From: Lathyrus oleraceus
Lineage: Eukaryota; Streptophyta; Magnoliopsida; Fabales; Fabaceae
NCBI RefSeq assembly: GCF_024323335.1
Contig: NC_066585.1
Coordinates: 83,936,614-84,000,613 of the forward strand
DNA length: 64,000 nt
Direction: 5' to 3'
A model generated the notes under the pieces. The model made no database searches and was not told the origin of the DNA. It saw only the letters and a list, made by a program, of their open reading frames with translations. Position numbers and translations under genes: made by a program. Of this stretch, positions 23,899-35,142 are shown piece by piece. Position 1 is the first letter of the stretch. The number at the start of each line of letters is the position of its first letter.

Positions 23899-26800
23899 TT
23901 GTCTCGTTCCGGTTCTAAGCAATGCATGAATCAACATTCATGCAGATGCGATTCTTCTTCGGATCTCATTGATAACAATCCTGTTACACCCTTGTATGAC
24001 TTCGACAATCCAATCTATCTTGCTGAAGAAGAAGACGAAGAAGATTGTGAACTGCCAGGGGAATTAGCCAGGTTGTTGAAACAAGAGGAGAAGGTGATTC
24101 AGCCGCACGAAGAGCAGATTGAGGTTGTGAATCTGGGTACCGACGAGGTCAAGAAAGAAGTGAAAATCGGGGCTGCTTTGGAGGAAAGTGTAAAGAGCAG
24201 ATTGGTAGTGTTGTTGAAAGAGTATGTCGACATCTTTGCCTGGTCTTATCAAGATATGCCAGGGTTGGATACCGATATCGTTGTGCACAAACTACCGTTG
24301 AGATCAGATTGTCCTCCAGTGAAGCAGAAATTGCGCAGAACACGACCTGACATGGCGATGAAAATCAAAGAGGAAGTGCAGAAGCAGTGGGATGCTGGTT
24401 TCCTTGCTGTCACTAATTATCCGCCATGGGTCGCGAACATTGTGCCAGTCCCGAAGAAAGATGGGAAGGTGAGAATGTGTGTGGACTACCGAGATCTGAA
24501 CAGAGCTAGTCCGAAGGATGATTTTCCACTACCTCACATTGATGTGTTGGTAGACAATACAACTCAATTCTCGGTGTTTTCCTTCATGGATGGCTTTTCT
24601 GGCTATAATCAAATTAAGATGTCGCCAGATGATATGGAGAAAACAACGTTCATTACACCGTGGGGTACCTTTTGTTACAAGGTGATGCCATTCGGTCTCA
24701 AGAACGCCGGTGCTACTTATCAGAGAGCCATGGTGACTTTGTTTCATGATATGATTCATCATGAAATTGAATGCTATGTTGATGACATGATAACAAAGTC
24801 CCAAACAGAAGAAGGGCATTTGGTAGATCTGGCCAAGTTGTTCGACCGGCTGAGACAGTTCAGACTGAGGTTGAATCCGAACAAGTGCACGTTCGGAGTG
24901 CGGTCTGGTAAATTGCGGGGGTTTATTGTAAGCGAGAAAGGAATCGAGGTTGATCCTGCTAAAGTAAAAGTGATAAGAGAAATGCCTGAACCGAGAACAG
25001 AGAAAGAGGTTCGTGGTTTCTTAGGTAGATTGAACTACATTTCACGGTACATATCTCATCTAACAGCCACGTGTGAACCGATATTCAAATTGTTAAGAAA
25101 AGATCAAACGGTCAGGTGGAATAATGATTGCCAAGCGGCATTTGAAAAAATAAAAGAATATTTGCAGGAGCCTCCGATTCTGATGCCTCCTGTGGAGGGA
25201 AGATCGTTAATCCTGTACTTGACGGTCCTCGAGGGGTCTATGGGGTGTGTATTGGGGCAGCATGACGAGTCTGGTCGAAAAGAGCATGCCATATACTACC
25301 TTAGCAAAAAGTTTACCGACTGTGAAACAAGATATTCACTGCTCGAGAAAATTTGCTGTGCTTTGGTCTGGGCTGCTCGCCGATTGAGGCAGTACATGTT
25401 GGTTCATACCACTTTGTTGATTTCCAAGATGGATCCAATCAAGTACATTTTTGAAAAGCCAGCATTGACCGGACGGGTTGCGAGATGGCAAATGATTTTG
25501 ACTGAATATGATATACAGTATACTTCTCAGAAGGCGATCAAGGGGATTGTATTGTCTGATTACCTCGCCCAGCAACCCATTGATGATTATCAACCGATGA
25601 AGTTTGAATTCCCTGATGAGGACATCATGTTTCTCAAATCGAAAGATTGTGAGGAACCAATCCCGGAGGAGGGGCCTGACCCTGAATCCGAATGGATTCT
25701 GATGTTTGATGGGGCCGTTAACGTGAATGGAAGCGGTGTTGGTGCTATTTTGGTTACGCCGAAAGGATCCCACATTCCTTTTGCTGCCCGGCTAACATTT
25801 GAGTGCACCAACAACGTGGCTGAATACGAAGCTTGCATATTGGGGATTGAAGAGGCAATTGATTTGAGGATCAAGAACCTTGTCATTTATGGAGATTCAG
25901 CTCTAGTGATAAATCAGGTTAACGGGAAATGGTATACGCATCAATCTCATTTAGTGCCGTATCGAGATTATACGAGGAGATTGTTGACGTTTTTCACCAA
26001 GGTGAAGTTGCTTCATGTGCCCAGAGAGGAGAATCCTTTGGCAGATGCTTTGGCTACTTTGGCTGCCTTGATTAAGGTGCAGTGGTGGAATCAGTTCCCC
26101 AGTGTTGAAGTAGGTCGTCTGGATAGACCGGCTTATGTGTTTGCTGTTGATACAGCGCCTGATGATGAGAAGCCGTGGTATTACGATATCAAGCGCTATC
26201 TAGAGACTCAAGAGTATCCTGAGGGAGCATCGAAAAAGGACCGAAAGACTCTGCGGAGGTTGGCCATGGTGTTTTACCTGAATAAGGATGGGATTCTGTA
26301 CAAGAGGAATTTTGATTGGGTCTTGCTCAGATGTGTTGATGATAGAGAAGCAAGCCAATTGATGAAAGAGGTTCACGAGGGATCGTTCGGTACCCATGCC
26401 AGTGGGAATGCGATGGTGAAGAAGCTGCTGAGGGCAGGTTATTATTGGATGACAATGGAGGCCCAATGATTCAACTTCGTGCGGAAGTGTCATAAATGCC
26501 AGATTTATGCTGACAAGGTGCACGTGCCTCCAAATCCGTTGAGCTTAATGTCGTCTCCATGGCCGTTTGCTATGTGGGGCATTGATATGATCGGAAAGAT
26601 TGAGCATACAGCTTCGAATGGACACAGGTTCATATTGGTGGCTATTGATTACTTCACCAAGTGGGTTGAAGCAGCCTCTTATACGAATGTGACGAAGCAG
26701 GTCGTTGCTAGGTTTCTCAAGAGAGACATCATTTGCTGATATGGGGTTCCCGAGAGAATCATTACTGATAATGGTTCTAACTTGAACAATAAGATGATGG

Positions 26801-27176
26801 CAGAGCTGTGCCGGGAATTCAAGATTGAGCATCATAATTCTTCTCCTTATCGTCCGAAGATGAATGGGGCGGTTGAGGCAGCCAACAAGAATATAAAGAA
26901 GATTGTGCAAAAAATGGTGGTAACCTATAAAGACTGGCATGAGATGTTGCTGTTTGCATTGCATGGGTATCGAACGTCGGTGCGTACATCTACTAGGGCA
27001 ACTCCTTTCTCATTGGTATATGGGATGGAGGCTGTATTACCTGTTGAAGTTCAGATTCCCTCTTTGAGAGTCCTGATGGACGTGAAATTGCAAGAGGCTG
27101 AATGGGTAAGGACCCGGTACGAAGAGTTGAGCCTGATTGAAGAGAAGAGGCTAGCAGCCATCTGTCATGGGCAGTT
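23899..27176 (+). pseudogene. pol: RT, two RNase H regions, integrase (Ogre-B)
   Basis: One frame runs 23899-27176 with TGA at 26467-26469 and 26737-26739. RT occupies about residues 150-330, with YVDD at 293-296. A first RNase H region near 440-540 has LYLTVLEGSMGCVLGQHD where a catalytic Asp is normal, so it looks inactive. A second RNase H starts near 598 (WILMFDGAVNVNGSGVGA) with Glu and Asp in AEYEACILGIE and YGDSALV, typical of the Tat lineage. Integrase follows: HHCC finger near 825-870 (cut by the first TGA), then GIDMIG, ITDNGSN and the Glu of GAVEAANK. Codons end at CHGQ, where the Ogre-C LTR begins. RT and RNase H remain open; integrase does not. Confidence 0.93.
27172..27176 (+). 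other. Ogre-C left target site (CAGTT)
   Basis: The five bases before the Ogre-C LTR. The matching copy would lie beyond 64000, so the duplication is predicted but not seen. Confidence 0.4.
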
Positions 27177-28582
27177 TGTAACACCTCAAAATTTGCCCTC
27201 CTCTCTTCGGACTAGCTAACATATTTGCATATCATTTTAGGTCATTAGGCATTGCATATTGCATATCATGTGGTTACATTGTGCAAGTCATCCTCACAAG
27301 TCTTGATCAGAAGATGAGGAAGTCAAAGTGCAAGCTAGGGTTTCATTGGACTGGTCATTAATCATCTGAGGATGTGGAGGTTCAAATTAGGGTTTCATGG
27401 TTCTCAAAGGATACTGGTCTTCATCTTGTTTGAAATGATTCATCATCATCATCATGGTTTGATTTCATCAAGTGTTGAAGCATATTTCTTGAGATTAGGG
27501 TTTTGACCATTGGTCAACCCTAATCAGTTGCATTGGGCCAATCAGGGCATGATCAGGAGATGGGGTCTATGATAGATATGGGGATCATTATTTGATTATA
27601 TGGAGATTATTGAAGCTAGGGTTTCATCCTTGGGCCATTTCATCAGAAGATTGGAGCTCAGATTGATCTATGCATTGCCAAATTCATCTATCAGATGAAA
27701 AAGTCAATTGTGGTCAACTGTGCATGATTTAATGGATTTGGAGAAGGAAATGAGTTGGATACACTTCATTCATGTTGGAACAAGTGTTATTTGACATTTC
27801 AAAGCTCAAGAATGGAGAAAATCAAGTCAGGACAAAGACTGCTAAAAATGGAAAGTGACTTGTAATGGAAGTTTCCAAAAATGGAAAGTTTTTGACCTCA
27901 AAATTACATGTCCAAAGAAGCTTCAAATGAAAATTTGTTCAACATGAAGGTTGTAGATCTTGGTCTCACCTTTCCAAAAAGTCCAAGAACTTGAAAATCC
28001 CATGTATGGTTGGCAAGTTATGGTCCATTCAATTTCAAAAATGACCCATAATCAGAAGGGCATAACTTCCACATGGAGTGTCCAAATTGGGTGATCTTTT
28101 TATGCACAAACTCCATTTGACATGTACTTTCATGGTGCATAATTGGAATTCATCAAAAATGGTCAATGCAAAAAGTCAAATTTCAAGTGTATAGTTAAAA
28201 GATCCAGGGGCAAAATTGTCCAACTTGAAAAATAATGTGAATTTTTGAATGGGGATTTTTGTAACACCTCACAAATGACAATTGGAATTGGTTTGAATCA
28301 TCATAACAGGTCAAGGTGCAATGGTTGAACAATTCACTTTTGAAATGCACTTGAAAAATACATTTCATGCCATGACATAGTGAAAATAAAAAATATACAT
28401 CCAATGGCCATGGGACAAGTTGCAACAGCTCACACATGTCATTTTGAGAGTGTGTGAGCTGTCAATGAGCTGTCATAAAGCCCATAGGAAAATACCATTT
28501 TGCCCTTGCCTTTGAAAACGACACTTTGCTAATTACATTTCATTTTGTTAATTAGTGATTAAAAAGCTTGATTAGTGGGAAG

Positions 28583-28589
28583 TATAAAC
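28583..28589 (+). promoter_or_regulatory. Putative TATA box, Ogre-C LTR
   Basis: GTATAAACAG lies about 1.4 kb into the LTR, at the position equivalent to the TATA-like site of Ogre-A. Transcription would start some 30 bp downstream. Position and motif only. Confidence 0.4.
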
Positions 28590-29785
28590 AGTTAATCATA
28601 ACAAACTTCTAACAGAAATCAAAAATCACAAGATCTCAACCTCTTTTCCCTCCAAATTCTCAAAAATCTCAAGAACTTCATAGAACTTCACTTGATCGAA
28701 ACTCTCTCAATTCTTGATCATTTGGCAAAATTCTTTTTGATTCGATCTTCATTCACCTTCCTCTAGCACTGTTTTGGTAGTTTGGATTGAAAGAACAACC
28801 AATTCGTGACTGTTCACTCTTGATGCATCCATGGTGAATTGGATTTTCTTGCATTAGAGGCAAATTCGAGCTAGGCTAACACTTCCATTCATCTTCCCTA
28901 ACATCTTGCTTCATCTGTTTTGGATCAAGAAGCTTCAAAAACACACGAATCATCACTGCAATCTCAAGGTACTTCAAAATCGAATCTCATGAATTGATGA
29001 ATGTTTATAGGCGTTTTGTAGTGTGTTTGACATAGTTTATCATGATGCAATTGGTTTGTAAATTGGTGAAACATAGATCAAGTTATTGCGAATTTTAGTT
29101 GTGATACCAAAACCTAAAATGCTCGATTCAAGAGATTTAGGAAGAACTGGACAAAATCATTTGCGTATTCGTGTTCCTGGCGATTAGACCTTTCCAACGG
29201 TTATACGCATGTTGATTTTCGTTGAGATTGAGTGTTCATGTGTTCTTGAACCTTGCTGGGAAATTGTTGAAGATTTCTGGAAAAGAACTTCGTTTGATCC
29301 GCTGAAACGCTTTGCTTATTTTGAATTTTGTTTTGCGCCAAATCCCAGCCAACCATGCGCTGACACCTCAATTAGTAAAGCGCTGCGTTTTGGTCCATGC
29401 AGTGGATAATTACGAAAATGCCATAGATTCATTTTAATTCAATAAAACACTAAATAATTATTTAATAATTCATTCAATCTTTAAAAAATCACAAAAAAAT
29501 AATGGAAAGTCCAAAAAATATGAGGATTTTTTTGTTAGATCCCATTTTTCCTCTAGTTTTTTATGAGCATGGTTTTACCAGTTGTGCATGATGAGATATT
29601 GACTTGGCCTATTGATTTTTGACTTGTGTGTATTTTTGACATGTTCTACCATTTTCAATGTGAAATACTCATACCTTAAAAGAAATTCTTGAAATTTTTT
29701 ATGGTGATTCTAGACATGTTTCTGGTGATTTACATGTAAAGTTTCTGATTTTTGGATATCTGTAGAGTGAGATATGATTTTTTGA

Positions 29786-29818
29786 AGCTAGGTGTGACAA
29801 TTTGTGTCACACCTAGCT
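29786..29818 (+). other. Conserved LTR hairpin, Ogre-C
   Basis: Perfect 14-bp arms, AGCTAGGTGTGACA and its complement, around the loop ATTTG. The inner 9-10 bp of the arms and the loop are identical to those in Ogre-A and Ogre-E. It lies 2.61 kb from the LTR start. Confidence 0.85.
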
Positions 29819-30880
29819 AGGTCAATTTTCTGGATTTATTTGCATGGCCTATGATTGTTGGATTGGATTGAAATTTTACATGGATGTTTATGGATATGTT
29901 GAGATGCTATGTGAATGTTTCTGGATTTTTTCATGGCATTTTCAATTTGATTGATATTTTTCATCTCTGTTGGTCAATTATGCAAGTTCATAGGACACAT
30001 GTTTGTATATCTAATGTGAAATTCTCATATGGTTTTAGATGAACATGAAATTTGGTGTGCTGATTGTAGACACATTGTAGGACATCATGCTTTTGGTCCC
30101 ATTCATTTATGATATGTTGTCACTCTGCTATGAATTTTTGAAGTGAATGCATGTGTTGATGCTTTGGTTTGGCTTGAATAATTGTGTCTGGATTTCTTGA
30201 TTTTCATTGACCTAGTTCCTTTTGTCCAATTGAGCTGAAAATTGACATGCTATACCTTGAATATGTCCTGTTTAGGTGTGAATTATTTGAGGATTTTTGG
30301 AATTGTTTTGGTATGCTTTTGATGGAATTCATTCTGTTTGGACTTTTGATGTTGCATTTGACCTAGTTTGACTTATTTTGATCATGAAATGAATATGATG
30401 AATGATATGAGTATGGGATCAATTGCATTGGCTTTATATTTGTGTGAATTTGATTTTGGTTGAGAATTGTTTGCTGTTTAGAATTTTTTCTCCCTTTTGG
30501 ACCCTAGGCTTGGCCTAGTGGTCCAGTTTCTCACATTTGGTTTGACTTTTCAGGATGAAATGCACAAAGCTTAAGGAGAATGATTCAAGTCAATAAAATT
30601 GAGTTTGTTTGATGTAGAGAACTAACATAACTTTGTTTTGTAGGTTGTGAAGCTTGAGCTTGAGCTTGTAGCTTGCATTTATGTGCTTGTGTTGTTTGTA
30701 CAGATTAACTGATTGACATTTTGCTGTTTATTGTTGTCTGTCTGAGTACTGATGATGCTTGATTGATTTCAGGTACATTTAGTTGCTTACAGTTCTTTAA
30801 GAACTTGCTTGCTGCTGCTTGGTTTTTAAACCACTTGAGGTAGGACTTTTATTCTTCATGTAGTCTGGAGACCCGGCCTG

Positions 30881-30885
30881 TTACT
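30881..30885 (+). other. Chromo-D target-site duplication, left copy (TTACT)
   Basis: TTACT directly precedes the Chromo-D LTR and recurs at 58540-58544 directly after it. This proves the insertion and defines the element ends. Confidence 0.95.
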
Positions 30886-31517
30886 TGTAACACCCTTCTA
30901 AAATACCCCAATATTTAATTAAAACAACATATAAAACTCAGAGTAATTATGCAGTTAAGGGTGTCACACACAAACACTGTACACCATTCACCAATATAAC
31001 GGTCATGCTCTTTATTGATTCAAAACAGTAACATTTGCATAAAACGCAGCGGATAGAAATCTCATCAATTATGTAAAACATTACATGTAAAATAGTTCAT
31101 AACCAACAATAAAACATTTAAAACAAGTTAAAACATCCCATCCCGATGTTACATCTATCAGAGCACGACCCACTAAGGAGACTACACTAGACTCCAAGCA
31201 TTAGCTTCTACTCAACTCATTGCTCGTTACCTGAAAAATAGTTGTAAGGGTGAGTTCCTCAATCGATATAATAAGCATTATAAATTATCATGTCATGTTA
31301 AGTAAATAACACATTTCATCACCCAAATCAGATTACACATTCAGCAACGGCAATATCAACTCAATCATACTCATACTCAATGTCAACACAACCACACGTA
31401 TAATATTGGAATACATCCATTCATATTATACGCCATACATACATTATTTAGTTCAAGCTCACCGATCAAATCCAGATACGGCTACTAAGCTCACTAGTCC
31501 CACTCATTTGAGATCTA

Positions 31518-31725
31518 ATGACTCACTCACTAATTCCTCACCATGGGAATTAGCTACAGCCCCAAAGGCTATACTATGCACACTAATCATCTAGCATGCA
31601 AACATCAACAACAAATCCACAATGATTCACTCACTAATTCCTCACCATGGGAATTAGCTACAGCCCCAAAGGCTATGCTATGCACGCTAATCATCTAGCA
31701 ATGCAACATCAACAACAATTTCACA
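31518..31725 (-). repeat. 104-bp tandem duplication in Chromo-D 3' LTR
   Basis: Two adjacent copies, each containing TCACTCACTAATTCCTCACC and CAGCCCCAAAGGCTAT, at offset 104 with a few differences. The same pair occurs at 57274-57481, so it predates the insertion. Confidence 0.85.
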
Positions 31726-32005
31726 ATGGACATATGCTCACACTCTAAGCCATACAACAGTCCATTCACAAATACATGCATAATATATACATTCACAGCA
31801 TTATGCATATCATCATACATCATCAACACATGTATCAACACATCATATCATGTCAAACAATTAAACACAATATTAGCACACTCTACTAATACCTATACTG
31901 CTCAAAACAGCGGGAAATAATCCCTACTATATCACACACCGATATAGGCAACCACCAATTAGGCACACAACATTTTGATTAACACTTTTTCCACTCTGCA
32001 ACAGT

Positions 32006-32184
32006 GTTAACCGGTTAACGCCCTGGGTTAACCGGTTAACGCAGGCAAAACACGCTTACTGCCCAAAACTTAACAGTGTTAACCGGTTAACGCCCTGGGT
32101 TAACCGGTTAACGCAGGCAAAACAGCACAAATTCTCAATTCGTAACAGTGTTAACCGGTTAACACCCTGGGTTAACCGGTTAAC
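32006..32184. promoter_or_regulatory. Six-fold palindrome array in Chromo-D 3' LTR
   Basis: GTTAACCGGTTAAC, a perfect 14-bp palindrome, starts at 32006, 32027, 32078, 32099, 32150 and 32171. The copies form three pairs, each separated by a 7-bp spacer (CCCTGG core), with pairs 72 bp apart. The array lies upstream of the TATA box in element sense, so an enhancer role is plausible. Each half contains the GGTTAA core known for plant GT factors; binding is not shown. Confidence 0.7.
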
Positions 32185-32622
32185 GCAGACAAAACAGCAG
32201 TTCCTGCGCTAACACAAAGCAGAATGCAGAATTCTCCGCATTTTCCGCCATTAGAGGACTTCCGGACCTCCGATTCCAATTCCGTAAAAAGCTATACGTC
32301 CAGTAAATTACGACACACACCATTATCGATTCAATTACAGTTTTTAACACAGTTTATCCAACATCATTTTCAGCATTCACAATCCCAATTAGGGTCAATT
32401 CGACGGTTTATCACTACCCATTACATGCTAACCCATAATACCCGTTAAACGACGATAAACCCCCCTTACCTGATTAATCCGGCAAATCTTTGAGCTCTAA
32501 GCTCTTCTCTTCTCCAACCTTTGCTCTCTGGTTCTTCCTCTTACTCTGCCTCTTTCAGCCGCTTCTCTGAGTTTCACGTGAAAACCTTATTTTCCAAAAT
32601 GAACTCTTTTTACTTATTCCAA

Positions 32623-32630
32623 CTTATATA
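32623..32630 (-). promoter_or_regulatory. Putative TATA box, Chromo-D 3' LTR
   Basis: The minus strand reads TATATAAG, a strong TATA match, about 440-620 bp downstream of the palindrome array reading from the array at 32184 toward lower coordinates is not possible, so the array lies on the transcript side of this box. A palindromic CACGTG lies at 32575-32580. The copy in the 5' LTR is 58379-58386. Motif evidence only. Confidence 0.45.
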
Positions 32631-32783
32631 TTTTCCAAATTATATTATTATTCCAATAATAATAATAATTCAATAATTCCAAAATAATAATACTAATAAT
32701 AATAATCCAATTATCTAATTAAATTAATAAATATATTATTAACTTAATTTAAATAATTATCATATTATTATCGGGGTGTTACA

Positions 32784-32825
32784 ACTCTCCCCCACTAAAA
32801 GAGTTTTCGTCCTCGAAAACATACC
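32784..32825 (-). other. Chromo-D polypurine tract and pol trailer
   Basis: In element sense the short DNA after the pol stop ends AGTGGGGGAGAGT and passes directly into the LTR. The purine run is the expected plus-strand primer. Confidence 0.85.
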
Positions 32826-33845
32826 TCAAGCGAACAACTCCGGGTAAGACTCCTTCATCTTACTCTCCAGTTCCCAAGTCACATTGCCACCTGCTGGTCC
32901 TCCCCAAGCTACCTTCACCAAGGCAATCTCTTTACCCCGCAACTGCTTCAACTCTCGATCCTCGATCCTCATAGGTGATGTTTCAACAGTCAGGTTATCT
33001 CTCACCTGTACATCATCTACTTGGACTACATGCGACGGATCATGAATGTACCTCCTCAACTGAGACACATGAAAAACCTCATGCAAATTCGCAAGCGACG
33101 GCGGTAAAGCGACACGATAGGCTACCTCCCCTATCCTCTCCAAAATCTGATAAGGACCAATAAATCGAGGTGTCAACTTCTTCGACTTCAAAGCTCGACC
33201 AACACCAGTTATCGGAGTAACACGAAGAAACACATGATCTCCCTCTTGGAACTCAAGTGACTTCCTCCTCTTATCATGATAACTCTTCTGACGACTCTGA
33301 GCAATTCTCATCTTCTCCTGAATCATCTTAATCTTTTCCGTAGTTTGTTGAACAATCTCCGGTCCAACCACAGCACTCTCACCGGACTCATACCAACATA
33401 AAGGTGTCCGACATCTCCTACCATACAAAGCTTCAAACGGTGCCATACCAATGCTCGAATGAAAACTATTGTTGTAGGTGAACTCAATCAAAGGTAAATA
33501 ACAATCCCAAGCACCTCCCTTTTCCAAAACACAAGATCTCAAAAGATCCTCTAATGACTGAATCGTCCTCTCAGTCTGACCATCAGTCTGCGGATGATAT
33601 GCAGAACTCAATCTCAGCTTAGTTCCCAAAGCCCTCTGCAAACCTTCCCAGAACTTCGATGTAAATCTAGGATCTCTGTCCGAAACAATACTCGACGGAA
33701 TACCATGCAAACTTACAATCTTCTCAATATACAACTCGGCTAATCTTTCTAACGGATAATCCATTCTGATCGGAATGAAATGAGCCGACTTCGTCAATCT
33801 ATCCACAATCACCCAAATAGCTTCAAAATTCTTATTTGTCCTCGG
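32826..33845 (-). pseudogene. Integrase C-terminal half and chromodomain (Chromo-D)
   Basis: An open frame of about 340 codons ends at the TGA at 32826. It starts at the Ogre-E junction inside the integrase core. VDRLTKSAHFIP follows the first catalytic Asp region; IVSDRDPRFTS holds the second Asp and HPQTDGQTERTIQ the Glu. A GPY-type region (LTPRFIGPYQILERIG) follows at about residues 210-235, and the last 50 residues (LRGKEIALVKVAWGG, VTWELESKMKESYPELF) resemble the chromodomain that guides chromoviruses to chromatin marks. The segment itself is undamaged; it is separated by 19.3 kb from the rest of its gene. Confidence 0.93.
33841..33845 (+). other. Ogre-E target-site duplication, left copy (CTCGG)
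   Basis: CTCGG directly before the Ogre-E LTR; the second copy is at 53117-53121. It interrupts the Chromo-D integrase codons. Confidence 0.95.
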
Positions 33846-35135
33846 TGTAAGACCCCAATTTTGGCCCTAAGATCCCTCATGGCCCATATCCTATCATATC
33901 ATGGCCTCAAGGATCACTGCATGCCCTAGCTTCCCTCCTAGTGGGTAGGTTGCCTTGTGAGTTGTTTCTTGATCACCAAGCATGCCTTGCATTTGTGTAT
34001 CTTTGCTTTTCATATGTTTACTAACCAAAAAATGCAAAAATATTGTCAGTTTAACCTTGTTGCTTGCAGTTGAAGCAATCATCAGCAATTAGGTCAAAAT
34101 CAGTCACAGTCAGTCAAAGTAATGGATGGTGGCCATTCTTGCAGAATTTGGGCACCATGATCAATAATCAAAGGTTCATATGACTTGTGACATCATTTGG
34201 AATCAAGATATCAAGGAATTAGGGTTTGGAATTCATCAGAAGGTGGTTCAGTCAAGCAAAACCCTAGAAAGTCAAACTTGGTCAACTGTGGATTTAATCA
34301 GTGATTTGAGGATGGGATTTGGTCTAAGAGGTCTCATTCATGTCTATACAAGCTTCATATATCATGTCAAGCATCATCATTGAAGAATTTGAAGTCAAAC
34401 AGAAAATTTCCAGAAATGGAAAGTTGACCTGTAATTGGAATTTACCAAAAATGGAAACTTCTTGATCCTAAACTTGCATCATGATACAAGCTTCAAATGA
34501 ATTTTTGTCCAACATGAAAGTTGAAGATCTTGTTCTCCCATTTTCAAAAAGTCCAAGAACACTCAAATCCCATGAATGGTTTGCAAGATATGATCAATTC
34601 AATTTCAAAAATTTGTGAACTTCAAAGAGCCATATCTCATGAACCATAAAGCCAAATTTGGTGGGGTTTTTTCCTACAAACCACATTTCATCTCCTCTTT
34701 CCAAAAATATAAATTTCATCCATCAAAACCTCACCATGCAAAATGGGAATTTTGGACTTGTTTCATTTAAATTCAAGTTTGACCAAAAGTTGACTTTTCA
34801 AATTAAAGGTTTTCAGCACATTTGGCCAATTGGGAATTGTTTGGAAGGCTATTTGCAACATGTTCCAAGCCCAAATTCATGCTCATGCTACTATCATACC
34901 ACCATTTTGGCCAAAGGTGCAAAATTAGCAATTGGTTGAAATAAGTAAATCCTTGTTAGCACTTCATGAGCAGACATAAAACAGCAAATATAATGGTCAT
35001 TTGCAGCATGTTACAAAGCACATTTCGTGCAGACTCACACCCCATTGCCAAGTTGGTGAAAGTTAGCAAAATGACAAAAATGCTTCATTTGAACTAATCT
35101 TGTTTAGCACTTCATTAACCAACATTAAACAGATG

Positions 35136-35142
35136 TATATAA
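35136..35142 (+). promoter_or_regulatory. Putative TATA box, Ogre-E 5' LTR
   Basis: TATATAA lies 1.29 kb into the LTR, followed 20-25 bp later by CTGCACAACTAAACCC, a plausible start region. The same site is at 48386-48392 in the 3' LTR. Confidence 0.5.

Larger units (their letters stand above)
21620..27176 (+). mobile_element. Ogre-B: fragment of an older Ogre element
   Basis: The coding middle of an Ogre element, cut on the left by Ogre-A (LTR end 21619) and on the right by Ogre-C (LTR start 27177). It holds the gag C-terminal part, protease, spacer, RT, two RNase H regions and most of integrase. Three in-frame TGA codons show decay. Its remaining 5' part should lie left of Ogre-A, and its 3' part right of Ogre-C, both outside the window. 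It is the oldest layer of the nest. Confidence 0.92.
27177..30885 (+). repeat. Ogre-C 5' LTR, first part
   Basis: Begins TGTAACACCTCAAAATTTGC, the same start as Ogre-A, and follows the same order of blocks: ATCATCATCATC-rich DNA, TTAGGGTTT modules, a TATA-like site, the conserved hairpin and the CTGGAGACCCGG block. It ends at the TTACT target duplication of Chromo-D. The short open frame at 29209-29409 has no recognisable domain and is not conserved in Ogre-A. Confidence 0.92.
30886..32783 (-). repeat. Chromo-D 3' LTR
   Basis: 1898 bp with ends TGTAACACC...GGTGTTACA. Relative to the 5' LTR it lacks 43 bp after 31447 (present at 57161-57203) and differs at about six sites. It contains a 104-bp tandem duplication, six GTTAACCGGTTAAC palindromes and an AT-rich block of AAT repeats at 32640-32775. 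Small open frames (such as 32224-32448) are not genes. Confidence 0.95.

Noticed and set aside
28000..30800. Host gene or tRNA in the AT-rich DNA
   Set aside because: Block order and the hairpin match Ogre LTRs; no exon-like frame or cloverleaf was seen.
27177..30885. Solo or truncated LTR
   Set aside because: The same LTR resumes after the TTACT duplication at 58545 and is followed by a PBS, so it is a split 5' LTR.
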